The notes beneath the pieces were generated by a model. It ran no database searches and was not told where the DNA came from. It saw only the letters and a list, made by a program, of their open reading frames with translations. A stretch of 64,000 bases of DNA. It comes from Aphis gossypii (taxonomy: Eukaryota; Arthropoda; Insecta; Hemiptera; Aphididae). This document shows, piece by piece, positions 11,758-24,570 of this stretch (positions within the stretch are counted from its first letter, which is position 1; every line of letters starts with the position of its first letter). Location: assembly GCF_020184175.1 (NCBI RefSeq), contig NC_065530.1, forward strand, positions 81,755,260 to 81,819,259. Reading direction: 5' to 3'. The position numbers and the translations under genes are program-made.

Positions 11758-11776
11758 TTTTTTTTTGCAGGTAAGA
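11758..11776 (+). promoter_or_regulatory. Candidate recursive splice site (ratchet point)
   Basis: Nine consecutive T (11758-11766) are followed by GCAG (11767-11770) and immediately by GTAAGA (11771-11776). A 3' splice site is thus joined head-on to a 5' splice site. This is the arrangement known from Drosophila recursive splicing, where a pyrimidine tract, CAG and GTAAGT let a long intron be removed in steps. A second donor, GTAAGT, follows at 11807-11812, so the 36 bases between could act as a short cassette exon. It is the only such strong juxtaposition I found on either strand. It implies plus-strand transcription through a long intron, which fits a donor at 2216. Confidence 0.45.
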
Positions 11777-11806
11777 AAAGTTTCATAGCCATTGTTATAC
11801 TCGTAT
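11771..11806 (+). other. Possible 36-base cassette exon linked to the recursive splice site
   Basis: The segment is bounded by the strong acceptor ending at 11770 and the donor GTAAGT at 11807-11812. Its length is a multiple of three. One of three frames is open (KKSFIAIVILV, starting two bases in) and the other two meet a stop at once. Comparable recursive-splicing exons elsewhere are usually skipped. Inclusion here would normally introduce a stop unless the open frame is used. Confidence 0.2.
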
Positions 11807-11812
11807 GTAAGT

Positions 11813-12400
11813 TTTACACGTTTAAGTTTTATTAGACTATAAGAATTTATAGTTATAATATAAATTACTTTATAAAGAAATTATACTGTAATCAATTATA
11901 ATTTATGATATTGAGCCAATAGTGTAAAAATCAATTATCTATACATAGTTTTTTTTTATTAAACAATACCAATTTTTTCCTTATTAATTTAAGTTTAAGT
12001 TTTATTTCAACATCACGATTAAATTAAAAGTCATTATGAATACGATTTATGTTATTTGTACAATCTATTTGATGACAGACCCGACAGATTTTAATTCTAT
12101 AATATACGTTAGCAAAGTAAACATGATAACAATTTCGAATGACTGTACATAAACATCATGATTAAAATGCTCTTATTATAATAGATTTTGATAGTAGTAG
12201 TACGTTGATGAATGTTTAGCGAACTCAATTTATTCATATGTAATCTTCAATTACATTTGTTGTAAATCTTTAGGGATTCTGTATTTTATACAGAATTACT
12301 CTTCAAAACATACAATGTATACTCAAAATAGAAATTTCGTAAATTCTTTCTATCCTGTATTTGACAAAGTTTATGTGTTTTTTTTAATTCGTGTTTAAGG
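11813..12400. other. AT-rich stretch, nothing recognised
   Basis: Low-complexity sequence between the recursive splice site and the TATA-box candidate. No supported feature is seen. Confidence 0.45.
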
Positions 12401-12404
12401 TTCA

Positions 12405-12600
12405 GAACAGGTCAAATCTTTCGTTTAGCATACAATTAAATAATAACTTCACGCCAGTCACCAACTTAGTATAAAAACGTCGCTTACTCGACAAGTAATC
12501 AAAATCATCAATAGCGAACAAATTTCACCAAGTTATTCGCAATACCTCTTATCTCTCTCTTTTCACACCCAAGCACACTGTATCTGTTTCTGTATATTTT
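12405..12600 (+). promoter_or_regulatory. Candidate TATA-type core promoter
   Basis: TATAAAAA at 12470-12477 stands in a stretch that is more complex than its surroundings. About 30 bases downstream lies AATCAAAATCATCAATAG (12498-12515), a plausible start region, followed by the polypyrimidine patch TCTTATCTCTCTCTTTT near 12546-12562. Spacing and sequence resemble promoters of insect cuticle-type genes. However, no ATG opens a reasonable frame nearby and no clear donor follows, so it may be non-functional, drive a non-coding RNA, or be accidental. Confidence 0.22.
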
Positions 12601-15600
12601 CTTAAAGATTTATATGTTTTTGATATTTTATGTCAAATTACAGAACTATGTCATAAATTTATTTCATACATAATAAATAGTAAATAGTATATTTTCATGA
12701 ATAACGTACAAAAATCTAGATACCTGGTTATCTTATATTACACTAGAAATAACGAGTGTTATTTTAATTATTTATATATTATATTTTAATTACTAGACAC
12801 TAGTCACTAAGTTATTAAATTATTTGATATTCTTAAACACTTTTAACAATAAACATGATGTTAAAATGTGTTTTAAAATGCAATTCTTGTTTTAGAATAT
12901 TTATAAATATTAAGTATAAAATTGTAGTTTAATCATGCTACAGTACTCTTTATAAAATATCTTGACTATTTATAATGACAATAATATTTTTAAGATAAAA
13001 ATTCAAAATTTAATATTAAAATACATATTTTATGAAAATAATTAATAAAAAATTATTGGTACTACCTATTTTAAATTATAATATAATCAGTTACTATAGA
13101 ACATAAAAAATGTACGTATATTTTACCTATTTAAAATACACATAATCACTAAATTATATTAATTAAAAATAGTTTGTATAGTGTTTAAAATAAAATTATA
13201 CTAATTTTAATCAACAATTTCTATTCAAATACAATGTGAAAATATACGAAAATGTGTATTAATTTATACACTAATCATATTGTGTAGTTTAATTATAAGC
13301 ATTATTGCATAGTAAAAAATAGTAGTATATTAAACAAATTTTTTTATTTAAACTATTCGCCAACTTTTAATTGTTATTAACACACGATGTACTCTGTATT
13401 TGCAAGTATGTCTTATTAGGTTGAAAATAAAATTCAAAAAAGAATTATTATATTTTTTAAATTAAAATTATTTTATTTATTTATTCTTTACAAAATTCAC
13501 AAAGTTGATGTCGTTAGGCATTACAATATATGATTAACAATAACAAGAATTATATGTCTAATATATAAAAAATACAGATACTATATAATATAAAGTGAAT
13601 TAAACTATTGGAGTGATATAAGCATGTGATAGATAGAATTTTTAAAGTCATATAATTTAAAATATGTAGGCATGTAGAATTGTCTTTGATTACGGATGTT
13701 ATAAGAAGGTACTTTAAAAGGGATAGCTGAAAGTATATTATACGCCTCTAGTAACCCATTAAGTAAAGCTATGATAAAATTCTCTAATTATATTAATTTA
13801 TAACCTATTAGTATATAAATATATATTAAATTAATAATAAATCTTTCGAATTCATTTACATATAGAGTAAAACATTTATTTTAATATCATTCAATCCATA
13901 ACTCAAATTAAGTTCAATAGTGCTTTATTACCCATCATTTTTACAATTTTTAACACATGGTTATATTAGAATTTTCAGAACATTGATTTTTATTCTACAA
14001 TAACGTTAAGTAAGAGTAAGTATATCATTGCATAGTATTTCATTTACAATAACTTTGAGATTGAATAAAAACAAACGACTCGTAACGTCATTTAACGTTT
14101 TGTGTACTTCCAGTAGTAATTGTATTTAAATAAATCTCCGGAATTAATTTTTCCATTAAGTTATTAATTCTTCAAGCTCGTAAATTATTTGAATAAAAAA
14201 TATATTTATAGTTAATTCATGGTAAACAACATTTTTATTTTTACTTCATAATTTATTTACCTAACAAATATAGACCATAAAAAATGTCTTTAAGGTTTTG
14301 GAAAAACATTAAATAATAAATGTAAATTTAATTGTAGATATCGGAACTCATTGGTTGAAATAAATTTATAAATTTACTCTTAAATTCCTTAATTATTCAT
14401 AATTAATTAATTTAAATATTTTGAAATTCTCGTTCTGTTAATGGAGAATAATAATGAAACCTACTTTTATGTTTCTTATAAAATTTCAATTTTGAAAATT
14501 GCATTGCGTAACGTGGTATATTAAATGAAAATATCAAATCTTAATAATTTAATTTTTCATTCTGAATTAAAAAAAAAAAATGTTATTAAAAAGTTTTTTC
14601 TATTTTCTAGCAGTTTTTGCCTATTTTTCTTAAAATAAAATAAAAAAAAATAATAATAAAATTTAAGAACTATGTATTTCCTACTTTTTACCTTCTTATT
14701 TTTTTCAATATTACGTACCTACTTGATAAAAATATCTTCTATCACAATGTTTCCTCCAACCAAAATCTAAAATAAAATGATATTTTAGAATTTTCAAGTG
14801 TCCTACTATAAAAATGTATAAAATTTATCTGAATTTTCTAAAAACAACTCTTACTAAGTACCTACTAAAATGTAAAAACGGCGTTATTTAATTTAAAAAA
14901 ATATATTCTGTTACTTTTCGTTGGTTATGTCACGTACAATCGTCTTAGATCAATAAATAATACATATAAAAATATATAAATATATTATTATATTATATTA
15001 TATAAATACATATAAAAAGAAAACTTTATCAAAGGTTTGAATGCCAGATATGTTAATTTTTGTCTTTCATTTATGAGTTATATTGTGGTTAAATTAAGAA
15101 ATAATCATATTGTCTATTTGATTACTGTTTTGTAATTATTTACATTTATTTAAAATTGATAATGTAACTAATATGATTTATGTGGGTATCAATAAATACG
15201 ATATATAATAATATCACTCGTATAACATACCCACTCATATCACAAAATTATATATAATATATTTTTAACACCAGTTACTTTAAACTTTAACTGTGAATGT
15301 GACTACGATAAACTTTTTTTTTAATTCTGCTAAAGAATTATGAGGTATCTTATATTAAGTGCATGCCTCAATAATTATCAAAATTAAATTTTTAGTTCAT
15401 CTGTTACAAATTAGATACCTATACAAAATTTGAATAATTAAGTATTTCTTATTGTTTTACATTAAAATTTAACTATTTACACAATTAAAAATTAATACTT
15501 ATTTGAACTGTATTGTTTTATACTTAAATAGAATTATTACTCTGATTTATACGAAATATATAATGTTATTTATTATACACAAATACAAGCATTATAATGG

Positions 15601-17330
15601 TACACAGAAACCACAGCTATTAAATATATCATTTTCCAACCATAATAATTTACGGAATTTCTTTCAGTGAAAACTAAGGTCGATTTTCACTTGCATAAAA
15701 ATGTACAATCCTTATGGTAACGGTTTATTTACTATTGTATTGCACAATGGATACAGTTAAATGCATTATATCGTATAGTTAAAACATACAAGAAAACTAT
15801 TCAATATCACTAAACCCACTTATTTTAAACTATATAATGAAATAAAAACGGCTATATATGTTAAGGACTCATTTCTTTATTTTTCATAGAGTTAATATTT
15901 ATCGTAATATGTACATAACCAAGATAATAGAAACCATAATTTGTTATTTCTTGAGATACTTAAATAACTAAGAAAAATTTCCTAAGCGAATAGACATAGT
16001 CGATTTCAGTTAAATTATTTTCATCTTTAATTGAAAAAAAGAATGATATAATATAATATATGATTTAATAACAGTTAATAGAATTTAAATTTACACTTTT
16101 TATTTAATTGTATTATAATCCGTTTTTAATGAAATATAAACCATTTTTTTAATGTATTTTTTTGTGTTAGTACTTATTTTGTTATTTTTAAATGTAACGG
16201 ATAATATATATATAAATCATAATGTTAGTTTGTTATTTTATTTTAAATATGCATTATTTTAATTAAACATTTTGAAACTTTAATGGATTATCAAAAAATG
16301 TCCGTTTTCATTATATTATTATATAGTAGTTTAGTATTGTTAAATAAAATAACGAATTTAACGCAAGTTGACTAAAATAAAAAAATAATAAAATACACTA
16401 AAAGTATTTTATTTTAAAGTATAGAACACGTTAGGTCCATTTTTCATAATCACTAGACAATTTCAATGTATCTTAGAAGCTGACGTAAACTAAAATAAAA
16501 TAATTTTAAGAAAGTATTTAAATAATATTTTTTTTTTTCAACAATTTGAATGTTATTATTTTTTTGTACTTGTTAATTTCTCTACTTCAGTAATTATTTT
16601 CTCAGTGTGTCTTTATAAGAATATTTTTCCTATATTCAATGGGTTTCTACTTAAATTATAAACCATTGATTCATTACACCCGCAAGTAGTTTTAATAGCA
16701 AATATTTTAACTCTATTTTAAATTATTGCTAAAATAGTTTTTAAACAAATATTTAATACTTCTACTTTTGTATACTGTATTATGTACATTGTACATATAC
16801 AATATCTCTTGGTTATTAAAATATAACTTTAGCATAAACACTTTAAATCTATACATGCATTATCTTCTAAAAGTTAAGCTTTTAAATAAAACTCGTTATT
16901 TAAGGTAAATACTTTTCAATATTAGTAATTATATTAGCTTAAATATTAATTTATCTGTAATAAAATCGAAATTTTCAATTAATTACATCATATTATGATT
17001 TTTATATCGTCATTAATTTTTATAAGTTCATTTATATTTTAATAGTGTCGTTTACACGAATAAAAATTGGTTTCAATTACATTAAATTAAATAAATGTAC
17101 CGATGATAGTTTTATTTTGTTGCTAATTTTTATACCATACTCTTAAATATTTAAAAGCGTTAACCGGACAGTTCTTATTTATTATTTCTAACATTTGCAA
17201 ACGAATACTTATGTATATTCGTCAAAAAGCTTAGCTAGCTATATATAAACTAAAAACACAAATATATCTCTATTGAGTATAATATATACGTAATGTAAGT
17301 ACATAGAATAATAATTGTACTATTAATAAC
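12601..17330. other. AT-rich desert, nothing firmly recognised
   Basis: Almost entirely low-complexity A/T sequence. CTTTCAG at 15661-15667 precedes a 17-codon frame to TAA reading KTKVDFHLHKNVQSLW, and TTTTCAG near 13972-13978 precedes a similar short frame. Open runs this short after an AG are common, so I do not call exons. Confidence 0.45.
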
Positions 17331-17339
17331 AACTATATC

Positions 17340-17580
17340 CATGTATTTCACGTACGGAAATGTCCTTGCCATCGTCGTGTGGATAATAAATTATTACCAA
17401 TGTTATATTTTGCGAGAGTTTCATCAATATGTATGAAGTTATTAGTTTCGGATCAATGTGCACACATGCTGACAGCACACCGGTTTTTATTCACTAGTTC
17501 TACTATTTTACTACCATAGCTATGTGTGTTTATACGGTATATGTGTCTATGACCGAGTCTTGTTTGCCCTGTGTATTTTT
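17340..17580. other. Higher-complexity island, possible regulatory element
   Basis: From about 17340 to 17580 the sequence loses its homopolymer character and holds mixed-composition words such as GTGCACACATGCTGACAGCA and CATCGTCGTGTGG. No reading frame is open for long. It is a candidate conserved non-coding element, inferred from composition only. Confidence 0.25.
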
Positions 17581-18769
17581 TTTCTTCTTTAATGCAATAT
17601 ACGAGTATTTGTGTGTTATACAATTTTTATTTCATTACTTCGTATACATCTCTATATTACAGATATTACGATAAAAACGACAATAGACCTCTAGAAAAAC
17701 TGATATAGAAGTCAACTAAAAAAATTTAAATCTTTAAAAACGTTTATTTATTTTTCTCTCATTTCTATTTTTATATAACAATGTATTAGAAAGATAAAAA
17801 GTAAATAAAAACATTTGAATGATACATTATTTTCATATTTATATGAAAAATATCTTGTGAGTTGAGAATAAAATCATATAATCATCTGTAGAGAAAAAAT
17901 CAGTAACATATACTTCGATAAAGGATTAATCTAAAAATTTGATTATAATAGAAAAATTCCCTTACGTTTGGTAACAATGTACAAATTAAAAATATGAGTG
18001 AAGAAATAAATATTTCAATAAACCATTTTTTTTATTTTTTTTTATTTATACTTATAAACAAACATTTAGAAAATATAAAACAACAAATAAAAACGTATAT
18101 ATTATTCAAATCTGTTATAGAAATTGGTTATAGGTACAACCAATTATTAATAATTTCAAATTACTAAAAAATATATGATTTCATTATTTCTCTTAAATTG
18201 ATCAATATAGTAAAGAAATAATAGGAAACATTTCATTTGAAGTCAATACAATCAGGAATATTTTTAATTTAAAAATTAAGATATTTGCATTACTTTACTA
18301 TTGTATTCATATTTTAAAATGTTTTGTTTAATATAAATATTAAAACAAAGAATAGCTCGGCCAATAAGTGAAACTTTTATTTAAAAAATATTAATATTTT
18401 TTTGTGAAAAGTAATCATTTATATTTTATCTTATATATTTATATAATATTTATTGTATTGAATTAACCGATCACTTTAGTGTTATTTAGTTTGGTAAATA
18501 TAACTAAAGAAGATGTAATTTAGTGAATATGATTGTATAATTATAATAATATATTTCATACATACATATATTACATGCATATATATTCACTACCTGTAAA
18601 CACCTATAAATTTCGTTATATTAAAAAATAAATATGAATTCGTTTTCATGCATTTAACATACTGAAAAGTGCAAAAAAGTAGTACTTAAATAACATCAAA
18701 GTACTAACACTCATAAATTTAAAATTATACAATTACACATAAAGTATACTCAGCCAATCAACTTAAACG
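17581..18769. other. AT-rich stretch, nothing recognised
   Basis: Poly-T/A-rich sequence with no open frames or repeats that I can support. Confidence 0.45.
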
Positions 18770-19010
18770 ATGCACCTTATAGATTTAAATACATATTTAC
18801 ATGCCATATGATGAGGTCATCATGGCTGTCTGCCCATTGGCAACGGCTATTCTAAAATACCCGCTTACATTATGAGTATTTCAAATGAATTTGGCAAACA
18901 CGTTATTATTATTGTTATTGCACTCCAATCCGATTGGTTGACCCTATAATGCGGTATTCTGTCGATTACTTAAACATATCGTATTATAATAATTGTCGTT
19001 AGCTTTTACG
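18770..19010. promoter_or_regulatory. Island with inverted CCAAT boxes
   Basis: This non-AT stretch contains GCCCATTGGCAACGGC (18835-18850) and the near-perfect palindrome CCAATCCGATTGG (18925-18937). It therefore has three CCAAT/ATTGG cores within about 100 bases, which is typical of NF-Y-type proximal promoter elements. TGATGAGGTCATCATGG lies just upstream. It could be a promoter or enhancer for a transcript near the CpG-rich island at 19.3 kb. Confidence 0.3.
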
Positions 19011-19254
19011 TACATTTTCAACTAAATATTATTTATTATAGTCTTCTAATAAAAACGGCTTGTGTGTATGTTAGTATTGTATTATGATAGTGGTCGTATT
19101 TAATAACGATGATAATAGTATCTTAAACAGCTTAACCCAAATAAAAGAATCATGCGTTTTACTTTAAACGTTTACATCTATACCGATATATGGTATATAC
19201 CTATATTTATATAAGATAGGTAGAGCTAACTCGGTGACAAGTGATTTCCATGAT

Positions 19255-19760
19255 GAGTCGTTGCACCGCACCGACCCTAAAAAAATATATTGCAAATGTC
19301 GTACGGTCGTGAAACGTGTAGATCGATATGAATTATATCAGAAGTTAGGCTGAAAGAACAATAGACGGTAGTGGAAGCTATAAGAGTAGAATATGATAGT
19401 AAAGCACATCGGACTCGATCAATGGACAATCGCCGTTGCCGACGCCGCTTGCCGTTAATGATAGTTTGGCCAACAATGGTTATTATCGACAGCGAAGGCG
19501 GTAGCGGCGACGGCGGGCCGGCTGCTATCAAACACGTCTACGCATATTTTATCACGACAACGGAAATTGAACCTTCGCGCACACCCTCTTGCCCACTTCT
19601 CGCATTCACAGCCCATACTGTTTTGAAAATTTCTAACCCAAGAAATAAGTATACATTTATATTCGGCGAACGGTTTTCTATTTTAAACGTATACGTTTTT
19701 TCGTCTGTTTTGTTATCTGTGCACCGTGGTGATATAGATGTGTAGTAACCCTGTTTGACG
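19255..19760. other. CpG-rich island with overlapping frames on both strands
   Basis: GC and CpG rise sharply (for example GGCGGTAGCGGCGACGGCGG at 19497-19516). A 124-codon plus-strand frame (19371-19745, beginning MEAIRVEYDSKAHRTRS) and an 84-codon minus-strand frame (19531-19277) overlap, as expected where stops are rare. There is no domain, Kozak context or flanking splice pair to prefer one. The CCAAT boxes some 300 bases upstream make a promoter or first-exon island the best guess. Confidence 0.3.
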
Positions 19761-22140
19761 ACAAAGCCACCGTTATCACAGTCGTATATTTTATTGTGAA
19801 TTCTATGGACCAGAGATTTATCCTGTTGGCCGTATAATAATATGTAACATATATATACTTATATTTGCGTGCGCGTGCAGCACGCATACATTTTATTCGA
19901 TTTTTGTGGACAAGGAAAAAGTTCGATAGAATAAATCGGTACGATTCATACGAAATTGGAAAAACTAAAGAAGATGTACGAATACTTCTCAGTGCGCTCG
20001 TATATAAAATATTGCCGGTAAAAGCAGTACCGGAAACTTATAGTCGTTTTCTTTCATAACCCCAAATGCAAATATTATATACCTACATGTGAATAAATTC
20101 AAACAGCATACGGCCATTCGTACAATACACCTACATATTTCTATAGGTAGACACAAGAAGGTTACTATGGTTACTATTTACTACGAATACGGGCACAGAC
20201 GTTTTATGATTTGAATTATTAGAATATAATATATTGTTTTCATACATCATCATATTGTTCTCATGACAAATGCATTTTATTTAACTAATTTAAATTTGTC
20301 TTATGACTATGACCTGTATGTATAAATGTATCATAAATATTTAATTTATGTTATACTTTTAATAAAAATATTATTATTATACTACATTAAGTATAAATTT
20401 AAAATTATGTAGGTAGTAAACAATAAAAATAAATAATAAATAAATATTATTATTAAACAAATAAAATTTGTCTATTTTACTATAAAATAAATGTATAACA
20501 GTATATAAATTTGTATGTAGCCAAATTAAAAATAGTTTTATTTATATTGTTACATTTTTATATTTATTTAAAATATACTTAAAATAACTTATTATAATAT
20601 ATATTTACATATTTATCTAAAATAAGTACACAATATAAAATAGTGTAAAATCTCATGCATAGTATACAAAAATATTCTAAATTATTAAACTATTGATCAA
20701 ATGAACTAATTTTTAATATACATATGTTATACTTGCATAATTATAGCAAAGATTATATGATTTTACATTTTACTATCTGGCCAAAATTTATTGTTTATGA
20801 TTGTGACTAACCACAAAAACTTAAAGCTTTGTTTAAAGTGTTTTATACTTTTAAGTCTAAATAAACCATGGAGTAACATATTTGGATAATGAATTTTAAC
20901 CACTGGTATCTGTAATAATATGTTTTATGTAAAATCTATGTATACGTTAAAATAAAAGTTTAAAGTTTACAAAGTATAAACCGTTTTCAATATTTAAAGA
21001 TGTTTTATTGGATAATAAAAACTATATTGAAATAACTCAAACATTGAATGGATTAAAAATATTTAAATTAATCCGTTATTAACGAATTTGAATTATTTAT
21101 TTTATTTTTTAAAACAGGTACCTATTCGTTAAATTTGTATTTGTAAATTATAATTTAAATTAAAAAATTAAAATATCCAAAAAACACATGTTATTTACTA
21201 TTTTTATTTATTAATTGATTCCCTTGAGAAAAATATTATTAAATTGTTAATGTTTTTTAAGGATTTGTGAGCAACATACTTATGGATTTGTTTAGATTAT
21301 TCACCTCTAGCAATATAATAAACACAGTAAAAAACAGTCAATGTTCGTAATACTTTTCAGCAATAATAAAAACTGCCTCTATAAAGCTATGTTTGTTTGT
21401 AACTTTTGTCATAAAATGTTAATAGTTCACTTTTTTAATGCATTCTAGTTAACCATTTTATTATTCCATTTTTTGTATTATATCTTTAATGTGTGACTTC
21501 TACAAAAATATTATGACAATGGTATTTACTATTTACATTCTAACACATAAGATACATTTAACATAATTAATAATTTTACTCGTGGGATAAAAAAATATAT
21601 TTATGTTTTATGTTTACATTATTATACTTAAGCATATTAAACAAAATATTGTAGGTATAAAATCTCAGAATCAATAAACTCGATACTCATGTGCTATATA
21701 TAATATATAAAAATGTAAATATATAACTCATTACTCAATGATTAAAAAATTGAATTCATAGATATAATAATAATTCGCATGTAAAAGCAATAAATATTAT
21801 AACATATTGTATATCTTCCACAATTTAGTATTCTGTTAACTAATAAAATGTGTATTAATACTTTTTAAAATTTATTACGAGACACAAGCATATTATAGAA
21901 TGAACTTGACTGTAACCCAATGATAATAATATGGCTTCGTTTTTCGTTTATGGAACAATAAAATATATACCAATACTACATTCATAAGCCATAAATGTCG
22001 AATCATTAAAAGTTATATTATTATATATTATAAAGGATAAAAACCGAAGATTCTAAAATTTTTAAGTTTGTTTACGTCACGGTTGTGTTCATATGTCATT
22101 GGTAATTTAACCTAAATATTAGAATGCGTAGTTTATCTCT
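19761..22140. other. Mixed then AT-rich stretch, nothing recognised
   Basis: About 19860-20050 is moderately complex and contains the 64-codon frame 19865-20059 (MRARAARIHFIRFLWTRKKF at its start), which I regard as incidental. The rest is low-complexity. Confidence 0.4.
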
Positions 22141-22149
22141 TGTCTAAAT

Positions 22150-22400
22150 ACTTATTTAAGGTTGCGTGATGATTGATTTTCGTTTCAACGGATCCAACAC
22201 AGCCGGCAGGAATAATCTTAAATTTGACAAACTTTGTACTCTACAATACGAATGGATAGATTGTCATGAGTGTCAAAATATATATTAGTTGATATCGTTG
22301 TGATTTGTAAACTGATGTAGGTTCGCTCAAGGCTCTGATAATATGTACTTAAGTTCCTGTCAAAATGTTTACACGTTGATCATTAATGCATCATTTTATC
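22150..22400. other. Higher-complexity island, possible conserved non-coding element
   Basis: Mixed-composition words stand out from the flanking A/T sequence, such as GGTTGCGTGATGATTGATTT, AACGGATCCAACACAGCCGG and AGGTTCGCTCAAGGCTCTG. No frame is long and no splice pair brackets it. A regulatory element is an inference from composition only. Confidence 0.25.
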
Positions 22401-24200
22401 CCAACGCATTGAATATATGAGTATATTATAAGTAGTTGTTACGTATATAATTTAAATTAAACTTTGAAACAATTAAACCTTTAATCATTATAATATACAA
22501 GTTTTTCTCAAGCCTAAAAGTTGTCACAGTATACGCATATCGTAAAAGTTAATACTTCATAATATTATTGGTTAATTTTTTTTTAAGCTTAACCAGCAAG
22601 TTTTAATTATGTAATAAACTATATTTTTTTCTTTATTTTAAGGCTATACAATTTTTTTAATTTAACTAATTAATAAATTGTATTACTAGTAGGGAATCGT
22701 TTTTTAATACAAATTTACTAATACTGCACATAGAAAATTATAAAATACGTGTTATCCAACACATTATATAATGTTTTATACTTTTACTATTCGAGGTAAA
22801 TTATTTTATCTTATACTTATCTCATGCATATTTTAAGAATTCAAAATCAATTTCGAAACATAAACATAACATGAGAGAAACTATACTCATTTTTTATTAC
22901 CTAAACATTAGACGTATAATCAAACTTGTCAGAATTTATTTTTGTAAAACAAACCAGAATTAAATTCAGCAAATAATGATTATATTATATTTTTAATTAT
23001 TAATTATATTTTCTTCTGTATTACAATTGTATAAAGAAATATATGTTTCAAATAATATTTAATTAGAATTTTTGTATTTAAGTCACTAGATATTATTAAT
23101 TTTATACATATTACAAATTATATTTCTATCTATCGTTTAGTATACTTGCAACTCTATAATATGTTTGTAATTTTTTCGAATAATAACATTGCTTCACTAT
23201 ATTGAAAATTCTTGTTTTAATATTCTACTACTTACAAAATCAACATATATATATTTATATGTTTTATATATTGCTCAAATAAAATAATAATTAAAATTAA
23301 TAATCAATAATGGAACATTTATTTTTTTATTGAAAAAAATATATATATTTATTTTAGTTTTTTTTTTTTTTTTATACAGATTTCTATAATTTTTGAAATT
23401 CTATCAATATAATAATAATAATCTAATATATCTTATGATAATTACTAATAAATATTAAATTATGATATGTATTATTATTAATATTATTGCTTAATTTTTT
23501 TTTAATCTTTTTTTAATGTGCAACCTTTATATAATATTAACGTATATATACGAATATCAGTATATATATACACAATATAACACTTAATTTGCTTAACTCT
23601 ATATGAATATAATATATATTCATATATAAACTAACCTTGAGTTATAAATTTAAAAAAATATTTAACTTAGTGCCACTCCCTTGAATCTAAATAATCAAAT
23701 ATAATATTTAAAATCTTTAAATTCACAAGTATACATTAATGTCTCACAATTTACAACAATGTTCTTGCATATTTCTCAGTTTTATTGTTTATGAGTTTTA
23801 AATTAAATTATAGGTATTTAATTTAAATATTTTTTGTGTAAATATTTTTTTTTTAATTTTTTAATAAAAAAAAAAAAAATGTAATACAATCAAATACAAA
23901 GAAGTATCAATATATATTTTTAATTTCATAATAATATATAGGTTTATATAAATAACTATCATATAAATCCGCGAAAAAATTTAATTATACCCTAGTATAA
24001 TCCAACACCCACTATAATGAATTATTGAGTAGTATTATGTTGAACAATTAAATTTATATGAATGTACGATAATAATAATAATAATAATTGTGTATACGAT
24101 CTAAAACTCTATGGTATGCGCAATATTAAAACACATGAATAGATGTTATTCTTTTACATCCAGAATAGTTATATCATAATATCGAAATAGACTACAGGGT
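22401..24200. other. AT-rich desert with poly-T tracts
   Basis: Low-complexity DNA with long A or T tracts (for example near 23357-23374 and 23867-23879) and an AAT run at 24071-24088. Nothing else is seen. Confidence 0.45.
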
Positions 24201-24388
24201 ATTGTAACAAAAAAAAAAATGATTATAATATGCAGAATATTATATAGAACGAAAAGGTCAAGTAAATGTATTGGGGGCATATCTACACGTTTCAAGGTGC
24301 AGTTTGCCATTCACTTCATCCTTCTCGCCATGCATTGCATTTATAGGTATTACGAATATACGCGAATTTGTATATTGTCTATTCATCG

Positions 24389-24410
24389 TATATATATATA
24401 TATATATATA
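24389..24410. repeat. TA dinucleotide microsatellite
   Basis: An uninterrupted TA run of 22 bases directly precedes the GC-rich island at 24.4-24.6 kb. Confidence 0.9.
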
Positions 24411-24429
24411 CACAAGTTCGTAGAGGGTT

Positions 24430-24570
24430 TATCTGCATAACCTCGTTAATTCGGAATCGCGTGAACGTGTGCAGAATGGTAACGGCTTTGGCGGCGCACG
24501 GCATTGTCGGCAATGGCGATGAGGATTAAACGGAGGGTGGTCCTAAAAAAACAACGGCGGCAGTGGTGTA
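24430..24570. other. GC-rich island, possible promoter or small exon
   Basis: A sharp GC rise contains GGCTTTGGCGGCGCACGGC and GGCAATGGCGATGAGG. A short ATG frame (24476-24529, MVTALAAHGIVGNGDED) and an alternative frame (ESRERVQNGNGFGGARHCR) are both open, so coding is undecided. ATGGCG is a YY1/Pho-like core, which also appears in other islands here. The island is flanked by a TA microsatellite and by A-rich DNA. Confidence 0.25.

Noticed and set aside
15661..15720. Terminal exon reading KTKVDFHLHKNVQSLW
   Set aside because: The acceptor is acceptable but 17 open codons in one of three frames are expected by chance. There is no partner exon.
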